A DNA stretch of 64,000 nucleotides from Phocaeicola_A sp963643925. GTDB taxonomy: Bacteria > Bacteroidota > Bacteroidia > Bacteroidales > Bacteroidaceae. The notes under the pieces were generated by a model. It was not told where the DNA came from, made no database searches, and was given only the letters and a program-made list of their open reading frames with translations. Location of the stretch: assembly GCA_963643925.1 (NCBI GenBank), contig CAVINS010000003.1, positions 14,709 through 78,708 on the forward strand, given 5' to 3'. Positions 23,965 to 32,137 of the stretch are shown one piece after another; within the stretch, counting starts at the first letter, position 1; every line of letters begins with the position of its first letter. The translations under genes were made by a program, and so were the position numbers.

Positions 23965-24360
23965 ATGACAGATCCAATAGCAGATTATTTGACGAGGTTG
24001 AGAAACGCCATCAGTGCTAAGCACAGAGTTGTTGAAATTCCTGCCTCAAATCTTAAAAAGGAGATTACAAAGATCCTTTTTGAAAAAGGTTACATCCTTA
24101 ACTACAAGTTTGTAGAAGATGGTCCTCAAGGTTCTATTAAAGTAGCTTTGAAGTATGATCCCGTTAATAAAGTTAACGCGATCAAGAAGTTAGAAAGGGT
24201 ATCCTCTCCGGGTTTGCGTAGGTACACCGGTTACAAGGATATGCCGAGAGTGATTAACGGATTAGGTATTGCCATTATATCTACTTCCAAAGGTGTTATG
24301 ACTGACAAGGAAGCCGCTACTCTCAAGATTGGTGGTGAAGTTCTTTGCTACGTATATTAA
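23965..24360 (+). CDS. rpsH: 30S ribosomal protein S8
   Basis: 131-residue 16S-binding protein; in E. coli S8 represses the spc operon. It begins MTDPIADYLTRLRNAISAKH and ends with the signature GLGIAIISTSKGVMTDKEAA and GGEVLCYVY. The 48-bp gap upstream of rpsH is one of the longer gaps in the spc group. Confidence 0.98.
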   Translation: MTDPIADYLTRLRNAISAKHRVVEIPASNLKKEITKILFEKGYILNYKFVEDGPQGSIKVALKYDPVNKVNAIKKLERVSSPGLRRYTGYKDMPRVINGLGIAIISTSKGVMTDKEAATLKIGGEVLCYVY

Positions 24361-24361
24361 T

Positions 24362-24367
24362 AGGAGG
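24362..24367 (+). promoter_or_regulatory. Strong Shine-Dalgarno before rplF
   Basis: AGGAGG directly after the rpsH stop lies 8 bp before the rplF ATG at 24376, an ideal spacing. Confidence 0.7.
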
Positions 24368-24375
24368 ATTTATCT

Positions 24376-24945
24376 ATGTCTAGAATTGGAAAATTACCTG
24401 TTGCTATCCCTAGTGGTGTAACAGTTACTTTTAAGGATGATAAGGTCACAGTTAAAGGACCTAAAGGCGAGTTGAGCCAATATGTAAATCCGGCTATCAA
24501 TGTAGCTATCGAGGATGGTCATATCGCTTTCTCAGAAAACGAGGAGACTATGGTTGACGACCCCAAGCAGAGACATGCTTACCATGGCTTGTACCGTGCT
24601 TTGGTTCACAATATGGTTGTAGGTGTTTCTGAAGGTTACAAGAAAGAGCTCGAACTTGTCGGTGTAGGTTATCGTGCCTCAAATACCGGTAACTTGCTTG
24701 AACTTTCTTTGGGTTACACTCATGCAATTTTCTTGCAGTTGCCTCCTGAAGTTAAAGTTGAGACCAAATCTGAAAGAAATAAGAATCCTCTTATTATCTT
24801 GGAATCTTGCGACAAACAATTGCTTGGTTTAGTTTGCGCCAAGATACGTTCTTTCCGTATGCCTGAGCCTTACAAAGGAAAAGGTATTAAATTTGTTGGT
24901 GAGGAAATCCGCAGAAAGTCGGGTAAGTCAGCAGGTGCTAAGTAA
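24376..24945 (+). CDS. rplF: 50S ribosomal protein L6
   Basis: 189-residue protein with two similar domains near the factor-binding site. It begins MSRIGKLPVAIPSGVTVTFK and has the second-domain signature PEPYKGKGIKFVGEEIRRKS. It is led by a clean Shine-Dalgarno (24362-24367), unlike most neighbours. Confidence 0.98.
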   Translation: MSRIGKLPVAIPSGVTVTFKDDKVTVKGPKGELSQYVNPAINVAIEDGHIAFSENEETMVDDPKQRHAYHGLYRALVHNMVVGVSEGYKKELELVGVGYRASNTGNLLELSLGYTHAIFLQLPPEVKVETKSERNKNPLIILESCDKQLLGLVCAKIRSFRMPEPYKGKGIKFVGEEIRRKSGKSAGAK

Positions 24946-24966
24946 TTTACATAAAATTGTATTATC

Positions 24967-25308
24967 ATGACAACAAAAATAGAAAGACGAATCAAGATTA
25001 AATATAGAGTTCGGAATAAAATTTCTGGAACTGCTGAACGTCCTCGTATGTCGGTTTTCAGAAGCAACAAGCAGATTTACGTTCAATTGATTGACGATTT
25101 GAGTGGTACAACTAAGGCTGCTGCTTCTTCTCTTGGTATGGAGACCATGCCTAAGAAAGAGCAGGCTGCTAAAGTCGGTGAGTTGATTGCCAAGAAAGCT
25201 CAAGAGGTAGGTATCACCAGTGTCGTTTTTGACCGTAACGGTTACTTGTATCACGGGAGAGTTAAAGAAGTGGCTGATGCTGCTCGTAACGGTGGACTTA
25301 AATTTTGA
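24967..25308 (+). CDS. rplR: 50S ribosomal protein L18
   Basis: 113-residue 5S rRNA-binding protein of the central protuberance. Conserved features are RPRMSVFRSNKQIYVQLIDD and the C-terminal FDRNGYLYHGRVKEVADAAR followed by NGGLKF. It is 21 bp after rplF and 6 bp before rpsE. Confidence 0.97.
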   Translation: MTTKIERRIKIKYRVRNKISGTAERPRMSVFRSNKQIYVQLIDDLSGTTKAAASSLGMETMPKKEQAAKVGELIAKKAQEVGITSVVFDRNGYLYHGRVKEVADAARNGGLKF

Positions 25309-25314
25309 TAAATT

Positions 25315-25830
25315 ATGGCAGTTAATAATAAAGTTAAGATATCTAACGATATCGAATTGAAAGATAGACTGGTTGCCATTAATCGTGTTACCAAAGTTAC
25401 AAAAGGTGGTCGTACATTCAGTTTTTCCGCTATCGTTGTAGTAGGTAATGAGGATGGTATTATCGGTTGGGGACTTGGAAAAGCAAGTGAGGTTACTGCT
25501 GCTATCGCCAAGGGCGTTGAGGCTGCGAAGAAGAACCTTACTCGCGTTCCTGTTCTGAAGGGAACTGTGCCTCACGAACAAGAGGCTAGCTTTGGTGGTG
25601 CAAAGGTATTCATCAAGCCTGCTTCTCATGGTACTGGCGTTGTAGCCGGTGGTGCCATGCGTGCCGTACTCGAGAGCGTAGGAATAACGGACGTGCTGGC
25701 CAAGTCAAAAGGTTCTTCGAACCCCCACAACTTGGTAAAGGCTACCATTCTTGCACTCGGCGAGATGAGAGACGCTAGAACGATTGCTCAGAACAGAGGA
25801 ATCAGTATGGAAAAAGTATTTAGAGGATAA
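25315..25830 (+). CDS. rpsE: 30S ribosomal protein S5
   Basis: 171-residue protein with an N-terminal double-stranded RNA-binding domain (GGRTFSFSAIVVVGNEDGII, GWGLGKASEV) and a C-terminal domain with FGGAKVFIKPASHGTGVVAG. It sits at the mRNA channel and affects fidelity. The stop is followed by a GGAGG that leads rpmD. Confidence 0.98.
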   Translation: MAVNNKVKISNDIELKDRLVAINRVTKVTKGGRTFSFSAIVVVGNEDGIIGWGLGKASEVTAAIAKGVEAAKKNLTRVPVLKGTVPHEQEASFGGAKVFIKPASHGTGVVAGGAMRAVLESVGITDVLAKSKGSSNPHNLVKATILALGEMRDARTIAQNRGISMEKVFRG

Positions 25831-25835
25831 GGAGG
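25829..25835 (+). promoter_or_regulatory. Strong Shine-Dalgarno before rpmD
   Basis: AAGGAGG, overlapping the rpsE stop, lies 4 bp before the rpmD ATG at 25840. Confidence 0.65.
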
Positions 25836-25839
25836 TTTT

Positions 25840-26030
25840 ATGTCTACTATAAAGATTAAACAAACGAAAAGCAGAATTGGTGCTCCTAAGGATCNNNNNN
25901 NNNNGATCAGAAAAGAACTCTTGACGCACTTGGCCTTCGTAAGATGAATCGTGTGGTTGAACGTGAAGCAACCCCTTCTGTTCTGGGAATGGTAGAGAAG
26001 GTTAAACACTTGGTTACCGTTATTGAGTAA
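25840..26030 (+). CDS. rpmD: 50S ribosomal protein L30, interrupted by an assembly gap
   Basis: The left part reads MSTIKIKQTKSRIGAPKD and then meets 10 N; the right part reads DQKRTLDALGLRKMNRVVER and ends KVKHLVTVIE with TAA at 26028-26030. As written, 10 N puts the right part out of frame and gives an early stop. Both sides of the gap carry GATC. Merging these four bases joins PKD to QKR in frame and yields 58 residues, the normal L30 length, with no missing residue. The gene is therefore intact in the organism; the break is an assembly artefact. Confidence 0.93.
25895..25904. other. Assembly gap (10 N)
   Basis: Ten unknown bases flanked on both sides by GATC (25891-25894 and 25905-25908). 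Protein evidence says the real gap length is minus 4: the two contigs overlap by GATC. Confidence 0.95.
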
Positions 26031-26057
26031 TTATTAATCTTAAAATTAAGTTTCAGT

Positions 26058-26504
26058 ATGAAATTACATAATTTACAACCGGCTTTAGGTTCTGTACGCA
26101 CACGTAAGAGAATCGGACGTGGTCCGGGTTCTGGCATGGGTGGTACTTCTACCAGAGGTCACAAAGGTGCAAAGCAAAGATCTGGTTATTCAAATAAGAT
26201 TGGTTTTGAAGGCGGACAGATGCCGTTGCAACGTCGTGTTCCGAAATTTGGTTTCAAGAACATCAACCGTGTTGAGTACAAGGCTGTGAACTTGGATACC
26301 ATTCAAACATTGGCTACTGATAAGAATCTCTCAAAGATTTCTTTGAACGATCTTATTGAAGCAGGTTTTGTTTCTTCTAAACAGTTGGTTAAAGTTTTAG
26401 GTAACGGGAAATTGACTGCGAAGCTCGATATTGAAGCCAATGCTTTTTCTAAGAGTGCAATTGCAGCGATTGAAGCTGTTGGTGGTAATGCTATAAAACT
26501 TTAA
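26058..26504 (+). CDS. rplO: 50S ribosomal protein L15
   Basis: 148-residue protein of the large subunit core. The glycine-rich N-terminus GRGPGSGMGGTSTRGHKG and the fold-specific FEGGQMPLQRRVPKFGF are typical. It is followed after 4 bp by secY, the usual spc order. Confidence 0.98.
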   Translation: MKLHNLQPALGSVRTRKRIGRGPGSGMGGTSTRGHKGAKQRSGYSNKIGFEGGQMPLQRRVPKFGFKNINRVEYKAVNLDTIQTLATDKNLSKISLNDLIEAGFVSSKQLVKVLGNGKLTAKLDIEANAFSKSAIAAIEAVGGNAIKL

Positions 26505-26508
26505 TTCA

Positions 26509-27855
26509 ATGAGAAAATCTATTGAAACATTAAAGAATATATGGAAGATTAAGGATCTGAGAGATCGGATCCTTATCACTGTGTTGTTTGTTGCAATCTA
26601 CAGATTCGGTACATACATCGTACTTCCGGGTATCAATCCGAATATGCTGACTAAGTTGCACGAGCAGACAAGTGAAGGACTTTTGGCTTTGCTGAACATG
26701 TTCTCAGGTGGAGCTTTTTCCAATGCGTCTATCTTTGCATTGGGTATCATGCCCTACATCTCAGCTTCCATTGTCATACAGCTTTTGGCTATTGCAGTGC
26801 CCTATTTCCAGAAGTTACAGCGTGAGGGTGAGAGCGGACGTAGAAAGATCAATCAATACACCCGCTATCTGACAATTGCAATATTGTTGTTCCAGGCACC
26901 TTCATACTTGATTAACTTGAAGGCTCAGGCTGGACCGTCATTGAATGCTTCATTAGATTGGACATTGTTTATGATCACTTCGACCATCATTTTGGCTGCT
27001 GGAAGTATGTTCATTCTTTGGCTCGGTGAACGTATCACGGATAAGGGTATCGGTAACGGTATCTCCTTCATCATCTTGGTAGGTATCATCGCTCGCCTTC
27101 CGCAATCTTTAACCCAAGAGTTTATCTCGAGAATGGCATCTCCTGGTGCAGGTGGTGTCGTGATGTTTATCTTCGAGATTATCTTCTTGCTGTTCGTCAT
27201 TGCTGCCGCTATCCTGCTAGTTCAGGGAACCCGCAAGATTCCTGTGCAGTATGCGAAGAAGATTGTAGGCAACAAGCAATATGGTGGAGCTCGTCAGTAC
27301 ATTCCTTTGAAAGTGAATGCCGCTAACGTGATGCCTATCATCTTCGCTCAAGCTATCATGTTCATACCTCTTACATTTATCGGTTTTTCAAATGCTGAAA
27401 ATGCGAATGGCTTCCTCCGTTCATTGGTTGACCATACAAGTTTCGGGTATAATGTAATCTTCGCGATTCTCATTATCGTGTTCACTTACTTCTATACTGC
27501 TATTACTATCAATCCCAACCAGATGGCTGAGGACATGAAACGTAATAACGGATTCATACCTGGAATTAAACCAGGAAAGAACACCGCTGAGTATATCGAT
27601 GCTATTATGTCTCGTATCACTCTTCCCGGTTCTCTCTTCTTGGCTGTTATCGCCATCCTCCCTGCTTTTGCAGGTGTCTTCGGAGTGAAGACTGAGTTTG
27701 CCCAGTTCTTTGGAGGAACATCTTTGTTGATTCTTGTGGGTGTTGTATTGGATACATTACAACAGGTAGAAAGTCATCTGTTGATGAGACACTATGACGG
27801 TCTGCTCCAGTCCGGAAGGATCAGAGGGCGTTCTGCAAATGTTGCTGCGTACTAA
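26509..27855 (+). CDS. secY: Preprotein translocase subunit SecY
   Basis: Central channel of the Sec translocon in the inner membrane. 448 residues with about ten membrane segments; the N-terminal part (RFGTYIVLPGINPNMLTKLH), the conserved IMPYISASIVIQLL (segment 2 region), the cytoplasmic loop that contacts SecA/ribosome (VQGTRKIPVQYAKKIVG; PLKVNAANVMPIIFA) and the end HLLMRHYDGLLQSGRIRGR are intact. It lies between rplO and map, as in many Bacteroidota. Confidence 0.98.
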   Translation: MRKSIETLKNIWKIKDLRDRILITVLFVAIYRFGTYIVLPGINPNMLTKLHEQTSEGLLALLNMFSGGAFSNASIFALGIMPYISASIVIQLLAIAVPYFQKLQREGESGRRKINQYTRYLTIAILLFQAPSYLINLKAQAGPSLNASLDWTLFMITSTIILAAGSMFILWLGERITDKGIGNGISFIILVGIIARLPQSLTQEFISRMASPGAGGVVMFIFEIIFLLFVIAAAILLVQGTRKIPVQYAKKIVGNKQYGGARQYIPLKVNAANVMPIIFAQAIMFIPLTFIGFSNAENANGFLRSLVDHTSFGYNVIFAILIIVFTYFYTAITINPNQMAEDMKRNNGFIPGIKPGKNTAEYIDAIMSRITLPGSLFLAVIAILPAFAGVFGVKTEFAQFFGGTSLLILVGVVLDTLQQVESHLLMRHYDGLLQSGRIRGRSANVAAY

Positions 27856-27870
27856 TAGTTTTATATACTA

Positions 27871-28671
27871 ATGGTATATTTAAAAACTGAAGATGAGATA
27901 GAGTTGCTTCGCCAAAGTAATCTCCTTGTGGGGAGAACTTTGGCCGAAGTGGCTAAAATGATAAAACCAGGAGTTACCACCCTGCAACTCGATAAGGTTG
28001 CTGAGGAATTTATCAGAGATAATGGGGCCGTGCCTACTTTCAAGGGTTTCCCTAACCAGTTTGGCAAACAACCGTTCCCCGCTTCTATCTGTACCTCTGT
28101 AAACGATCAGGTTGTTCATGGTATACCTAATGACACTCCGTTGAAAGACGGTGATATAGTTTCCGTGGATTGTGGCACCTTGCTTAATGGTTATTGTGGA
28201 GATTCCGCTTATACCTTTTGCGTGGGTGAGGTGAAGCCGGAAATTCTCGAACTTCTGAAGGTAACGAAGAAAGCTCTTTATCTTGGAATAGAGAACGCGG
28301 TTCATGGAAAGCGTATCGGTGACATCGGAAATGCTGTCCAACAATGTGTTGAAGAACGCTCGTATGGTGTTGTTCGTGAGTTTGTCGGTCACGGCATTGG
28401 CAAGGAGATGCACGAAGATCCTGCGGTTCCGAACTACGGTCAGCGTGGCACAGGACTATTGATGAAGCGTGGTCTGTGCATTGCCATCGAGCCGATGATA
28501 ACACTGGGTAGTCACAAGATATACATGGAGCGTGATGGTTGGACGATAAAGACCGTCGATACTAAGTGCGCCGCTCATTTTGAGCACACTGTTGCAGTTG
28601 GTGCTGGTCATGCAGACATCTTGTCCACTTTTGAATATATCGAACAAGTTTTAGGAGATAAAGCGATTTAA
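27871..28671 (+). CDS. map: Type I methionine aminopeptidase
   Basis: Removes the N-terminal methionine from new proteins. 266 residues in the pita-bread fold, with the metal ligands in SVDCGTLLNGYCGDSAYTF (two Asp), VGHGIGKEMHEDP (His), IAIEPM (Glu) and the C-terminal FEHTVAVG (Glu). It starts 15 bp after secY and ends 1 bp before infA. Confidence 0.97.
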   Translation: MVYLKTEDEIELLRQSNLLVGRTLAEVAKMIKPGVTTLQLDKVAEEFIRDNGAVPTFKGFPNQFGKQPFPASICTSVNDQVVHGIPNDTPLKDGDIVSVDCGTLLNGYCGDSAYTFCVGEVKPEILELLKVTKKALYLGIENAVHGKRIGDIGNAVQQCVEERSYGVVREFVGHGIGKEMHEDPAVPNYGQRGTGLLMKRGLCIAIEPMITLGSHKIYMERDGWTIKTVDTKCAAHFEHTVAVGAGHADILSTFEYIEQVLGDKAI

Positions 28672-28672
28672 T

Positions 28673-28891
28673 ATGGCAAAACAATCTGCGATAGAACAAG
28701 ACGGAGTCATTGCTGAAGCCTTGTCGAATGCAATGTTCCGTGTAGAGTTGGAAAACGGGCATGAGATTACTGCTCACATCTCGGGCAAAATGCGAATGCA
28801 TTACATCAAGATATTACCAGGAGATAAAGTACGGGTAGAAATGTCGCCTTATGATTTATCGAAAGGTCGAATTGTTTTTAGATATAAATAA
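28673..28891 (+). CDS. infA: Translation initiation factor IF-1
   Basis: 72-residue S1/OB-fold factor that blocks the A site during initiation. It begins MAKQSAIEQDGVIAEALSNA and shows the OB core FRVELENGHEITAHISGKMR and ILPGDKVRVEMSPYDL. Position before rpmJ is standard. Confidence 0.98.
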   Translation: MAKQSAIEQDGVIAEALSNAMFRVELENGHEITAHISGKMRMHYIKILPGDKVRVEMSPYDLSKGRIVFRYK

Positions 28892-28902
28892 AAAATATAG
28901 AT

Positions 28903-29019
28903 ATGAAAGTTAGAGCATCTTTAAAGAAGCGTACGCCAGAATGTAAGATAGTCAGACGTAATGGCCGTTTGTATGTAATTAACAAAAAGAACCCTAAGTT
29001 CAAGCAACGTCAGGGTTAA
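28903..29019 (+). CDS. rpmJ: 50S ribosomal protein L36 (zinc-free form)
   Basis: 38-residue protein starting MKVRASLKKRTPECKIVRRN and ending KNPKFKQRQG with TAA at 29017-29019. Of the zinc-ribbon ligands of the canonical form only one Cys remains (PECKI), so this is the C-minus type. It lies 11 bp after infA and 30 bp before rpsM. Confidence 0.96.
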   Translation: MKVRASLKKRTPECKIVRRNGRLYVINKKNPKFKQRQG

Positions 29020-29049
29020 GTTGTTGTCGAAAAATAACACATTAAGAAT

Positions 29050-29430
29050 ATGGCAATAAGAATAGTTGGTGTAGATTTGCCTCAAAATAAAAGAGGTGAG
29101 ATTGCGTTGACCTACATTTATGGTATAGGTCGCAGTAGTTCTGCAAAGATCTTGGATAAGGCCGGTGTCGACAGAGACCTTCATGTGAAAGACTGGACTG
29201 ACGACCAAGCAGCAAAAATCCGCGAGATCATTGGTGCTGAGTATAAGGTTGAAGGTGACCTTCGTTCTGAAGTACAGTTGAACATCAAACGTTTGATGGA
29301 TATTGGTTGCTACCGTGGTGTTCGTCACCGTATCGGTCTGCCCGTGAGAGGTCAGAGCACCAAGAACAACGCCCGTACTCGCAAGGGTCGCAAGAAAACT
29401 GTTGCAAACAAGAAAAAAGCTACTAAATAA
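29050..29430 (+). CDS. rpsM: 30S ribosomal protein S13
   Basis: 126-residue 30S head protein that contacts P-site tRNA and opens the alpha group. It begins MAIRIVGVDLPQNKRGEIAL, has the IGCYRGVRHRIGLPVRGQST signature and a basic tail (TRKGRKKTVANKKKATK). Confidence 0.98.
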   Translation: MAIRIVGVDLPQNKRGEIALTYIYGIGRSSSAKILDKAGVDRDLHVKDWTDDQAAKIREIIGAEYKVEGDLRSEVQLNIKRLMDIGCYRGVRHRIGLPVRGQSTKNNARTRKGRKKTVANKKKATK

Positions 29431-29441
29431 TAATTGTTGAT

Positions 29442-29831
29442 ATGGCAAAGAAAACAGTCGCAGCTAAAAAGAGAAATGTGAAGGTTGATGCGAACGGACA
29501 GTTGCATGTTCATTCATCATTCAACAACATTATCGTTTCTCTTGCTAATAGTGAAGGTCAGATCATCTCTTGGTCTTCTGCAGGTAAAATGGGATTTAGA
29601 GGCTCAAAGAAGAACACTCCGTACGCAGCACAGATGGCTGCCCAGGATTGTGCTAAGGTAGCTTATGATCTCGGTCTTAGAAAGGTGAAAGCCTACGTGA
29701 AGGGCCCGGGTAACGGACGTGAGTCTGCTATCAGAACTGTACACGGAGCTGGTATCGAGGTTACTGAGATTATTGACGTAACACCGCTTCCACACAACGG
29801 TTGTCGTCCTCCCAAGAGAAGAAGAGTATAA
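29442..29831 (+). CDS. rpsK: 30S ribosomal protein S11
   Basis: 129-residue 30S platform protein. The N-terminus is basic (MAKKTVAAKKRNVKVDANGQ); the core SFNNIIVSLANSEGQIISWS and the end VTPLPHNGCRPPKRRRV are canonical. It is followed by a 119-bp gap before rpsD. Confidence 0.98.
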   Translation: MAKKTVAAKKRNVKVDANGQLHVHSSFNNIIVSLANSEGQIISWSSAGKMGFRGSKKNTPYAAQMAAQDCAKVAYDLGLRKVKAYVKGPGNGRESAIRTVHGAGIEVTEIIDVTPLPHNGCRPPKRRRV

Positions 29832-29950
29832 GATAGAGATAACCAAATCAGAGATGTGACTCGGATTGATTTTTGGATTGTAATTTCCTTTCTGCAATCG
29901 CGGCTGCTACAATCTAAGTCCATCTATTAATAAATTAAAATTGAAGTAAA
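29832..29950 (+). promoter_or_regulatory. rpsK-rpsD spacer with stem-loop (candidate S4 leader)
   Basis: This 119-nt spacer is long for the block. It contains GATTGTA (about 29876-29882) that can pair with TACAATC (about 29909-29915), enclosing an AT/GC-mixed loop. S4 controls the alpha operon in other bacteria through such leaders; the link here is inference. Confidence 0.45.
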
Positions 29951-30556
29951 ATGGCTAGATATACTGGACCAAAATCAAGAATTGCCCGTAAATTTGGTGA
30001 AGCTATTTTTGGAGCTGATAAAGTTTTGTCTAAGAGAAACTATCCTCCTGGACAGCATGGTAACTCGAGAAGAAGAAAAACTTCTGAGTACGGAATCATG
30101 TTGGCCGAAAAGCAGAAAGCCAAATATACTTACGGTGTCTTAGAGAAACAATTCCGTAATATGTTTGAGAAAGCTGCCAGCTCCAGTGGTATTACTGGTG
30201 AGGTGCTTCTGCAGAACCTGGAGAGACGTCTCGATAACGTTGTTTATCGTTTGGGTATTGCTCCTACACGCGCTGCTGCTCGCCAGCTCGTTAGCCACAG
30301 ACACATCACGGTAGATGGTAAGGTGGTAAACATCCCTTCTTACTCTGTGAAGCCCGGTCAGTTGGTTGGCGTTCGTGAACGTTCTAAATCTTTGGAAGTG
30401 ATTGGCAATGCTTTGGCAGGATTCAATCACAGCAAGTATCCTTGGTTGGAGTGGGACGAGAATACCAAAGTTGGTAAACTGTTGCACATCCCCGAGAGAG
30501 CAGATATTCCGGAGAATATCAAAGAGCATTTGATTGTTGAGTTATACTCTAAATAA
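29951..30556 (+). CDS. rpsD: 30S ribosomal protein S4
   Basis: 201-residue primary 16S-binding protein. It shows the N-terminal part MARYTGPKSRIARKFGEAIF, the LSKRNYPPGQHGNSRRRKTS loop, and the S4 RNA-binding domain (about 90-150, NLERRLDNVVYRLGIAPTRA, ARQLVSHRHITVDGK). The zinc-binding Cys motif of some S4 proteins is not present. Confidence 0.98.
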   Translation: MARYTGPKSRIARKFGEAIFGADKVLSKRNYPPGQHGNSRRRKTSEYGIMLAEKQKAKYTYGVLEKQFRNMFEKAASSSGITGEVLLQNLERRLDNVVYRLGIAPTRAAARQLVSHRHITVDGKVVNIPSYSVKPGQLVGVRERSKSLEVIGNALAGFNHSKYPWLEWDENTKVGKLLHIPERADIPENIKEHLIVELYSK

Positions 30557-30567
30557 TAATTAAGTTC

Positions 30568-31560
30568 ATGGCGATATTAGCATTTCAAAAACCTGATAAA
30601 GTATTAATGTTGGAGGCGGATTCAAAGTATGGTAAGTTTGAGTTTCGCCCGTTGGAGCCCGGATTCGGTATTACTGTTGGTAATGCCTTGCGCCGTATCC
30701 TTTTGTCTTCCCTCGAAGGCTTTGCTATCAACACCATCCGTATAGCTGGTGTCGAGCATGAGTTCTCTTCTGTTCCGGGAGTGAAGGAGGATGTCACCAA
30801 CATTATTTTGAATCTGAAGCAAGTTCGATTCAAACAAATAGTGGAAGAGTTCGAAAACGAAAAAGTAAGTATCTCTATCGAGAATGCAACAGAGTTCAAA
30901 GCTGGTGATATAGGCAAGTATTTGACCGGATTTGAAGTGTTAAACCCTGAATTGGTTATTTGCCATTTAGACTCAAAAGCAACAATGCAAATAGATCTTA
31001 CCATTAACAAGGGTAGAGGTTACGTTCCCGCTGACGAGAACCGTGAGTTCTGCACCGACGTTAATGTGTTGCCGATCGATTCTATTTACACTCCAATCCG
31101 TAATGTCAAGTACACGATTGAGCCGTTCCGCGTAGAGCAGAAAACTGACTATGACAAACTCGTGCTCGAGATCACTACGGATGGTTCCATTCACCCGAAG
31201 GAAGCGCTGAAAGAGGCTGCAAAAATCCTTATCTATCACTTCATGTTGTTCTCTGATGAGAAGATTACGTTGGAGACATCCGATATTGACGGCAATGAAG
31301 AGTTTGATGAGGAGGTATTGCATATGCGTCAATTGTTGAAGACCAAGCTTGTCGATATGGACCTTTCTGTCCGTGCCCTCAACTGCTTGAAGGCTGCCGA
31401 TGTGGAGACCCTTGGCGATTTGGTACAGTTCAACAAGACCGACCTGCTTAAGTTCCGCAACTTCGGTAAGAAATCGCTTACTGAGCTTGATGATTTGCTC
31501 GAAAGTCTGAATCTGTCGTTTGGAACTGATATTTCTAAGTATAAATTAGACAAAGAATAA
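30568..31560 (+). CDS. rpoA: DNA-directed RNA polymerase alpha subunit
   Basis: 330-residue alpha subunit. The N-terminal assembly domain holds LEPGFGITVGNALRRILLSS and VEHEFSSVPGVKEDVTNIIL; a linker leads to the C-terminal domain (about 245-320, LSVRALNCLKAADVETLGDL, FGKKSLTELDDLLESLNLSF) that binds DNA and activators. It sits between rpsD and rplQ, the normal alpha order. Confidence 0.98.
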   Translation: MAILAFQKPDKVLMLEADSKYGKFEFRPLEPGFGITVGNALRRILLSSLEGFAINTIRIAGVEHEFSSVPGVKEDVTNIILNLKQVRFKQIVEEFENEKVSISIENATEFKAGDIGKYLTGFEVLNPELVICHLDSKATMQIDLTINKGRGYVPADENREFCTDVNVLPIDSIYTPIRNVKYTIEPFRVEQKTDYDKLVLEITTDGSIHPKEALKEAAKILIYHFMLFSDEKITLETSDIDGNEEFDEEVLHMRQLLKTKLVDMDLSVRALNCLKAADVETLGDLVQFNKTDLLKFRNFGKKSLTELDDLLESLNLSFGTDISKYKLDKE

Positions 31561-31562
31561 CA

Positions 31563-32078
31563 ATGAGACACAATAAGAAATTTAACCATCTGGGTCGTAC
31601 TGCTTCTCACAGACACGCTATGCTGTCAAACATGGCTGTTTCCCTGATCAAGCACAAAAGAATCACTACGACTGTTGCAAAGGCAAAAGAATTGAAGAAG
31701 TTTGTAGAACCTTTGCTCACGAAATCAAAGAATGATACAACAAATTCACGTCGTGTAGTTTTCTCTTATCTGCAAGATAAATTTGCTGTAACTGAGCTTT
31801 TCAAGGAAATCTCTGTGAAGATAGCTGACCGTCCGGGAGGTTACACACGCATCATCAAGTTGGGCAACCGTCCGAGCGACAACGCCGAGATGTGCTTCAT
31901 CGAGCTTGTTGACTACGATGAGAACATGGCTAAGGATAAAGTCGCTAAGAAGAGCGGTCGTACACGTCGTTCCAAGAAGAGCGTTGCAGCAGAGGCTCCT
32001 GCTCAGGAAGCTGCTGAGGCAACGGCAGAGGCTCCGGCAACAGAGACTCCTGCAGAAGAGGCTCCTAAGGCTGAATAA
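31563..32078 (+). CDS. rplQ: 50S ribosomal protein L17 with acidic Ala/Glu-rich tail
   Basis: The first ~120 residues are a standard L17 (MRHNKKFNHLGRTASHRHAM; LTKSKNDTTNSRRVVFSYLQ; GYTRIIKLGNRPSDNAEMCF). The protein is 171 residues, so it has an extra C-terminal tail: a basic patch (KKSGRTRRSKKS) and then an Ala/Glu/Pro-rich low-complexity stretch (EAPAQEAAEATAEAPATETP). Such tails occur in Bacteroidota L17. It ends the ribosomal block and is followed by a terminator. Confidence 0.96.
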   Translation: MRHNKKFNHLGRTASHRHAMLSNMAVSLIKHKRITTTVAKAKELKKFVEPLLTKSKNDTTNSRRVVFSYLQDKFAVTELFKEISVKIADRPGGYTRIIKLGNRPSDNAEMCFIELVDYDENMAKDKVAKKSGRTRRSKKSVAAEAPAQEAAEATAEAPATETPAEEAPKAE

Positions 32079-32104
32079 TCAGATATATTATTCACTTCAT
32101 ACGG

Positions 32105-32137
32105 GAAGCTGTCCACCACAAGTGGGCAGCTTTCTTT
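32105..32137 (+). terminator. Terminator of the ribosomal block
   Basis: GAAGCTG-t-CCAC (32105 onward) pairs with GTGG-g-CAGCTTTC, followed by TTTCTTTATA. It starts 27 bp after the rplQ stop. Confidence 0.8.

Noticed and set aside
25891..25908. GATC on both sides of the gap read as a restriction or ligation junction
   Set aside because: A chimeric join is unlikely because both sides are the same gene in perfect register; simple contig overlap explains it.
25705..25971. Minus-strand frames running through the N gap
   Set aside because: They are antisense to rpsE and rpmD and depend on the artificial 10-N spacing.
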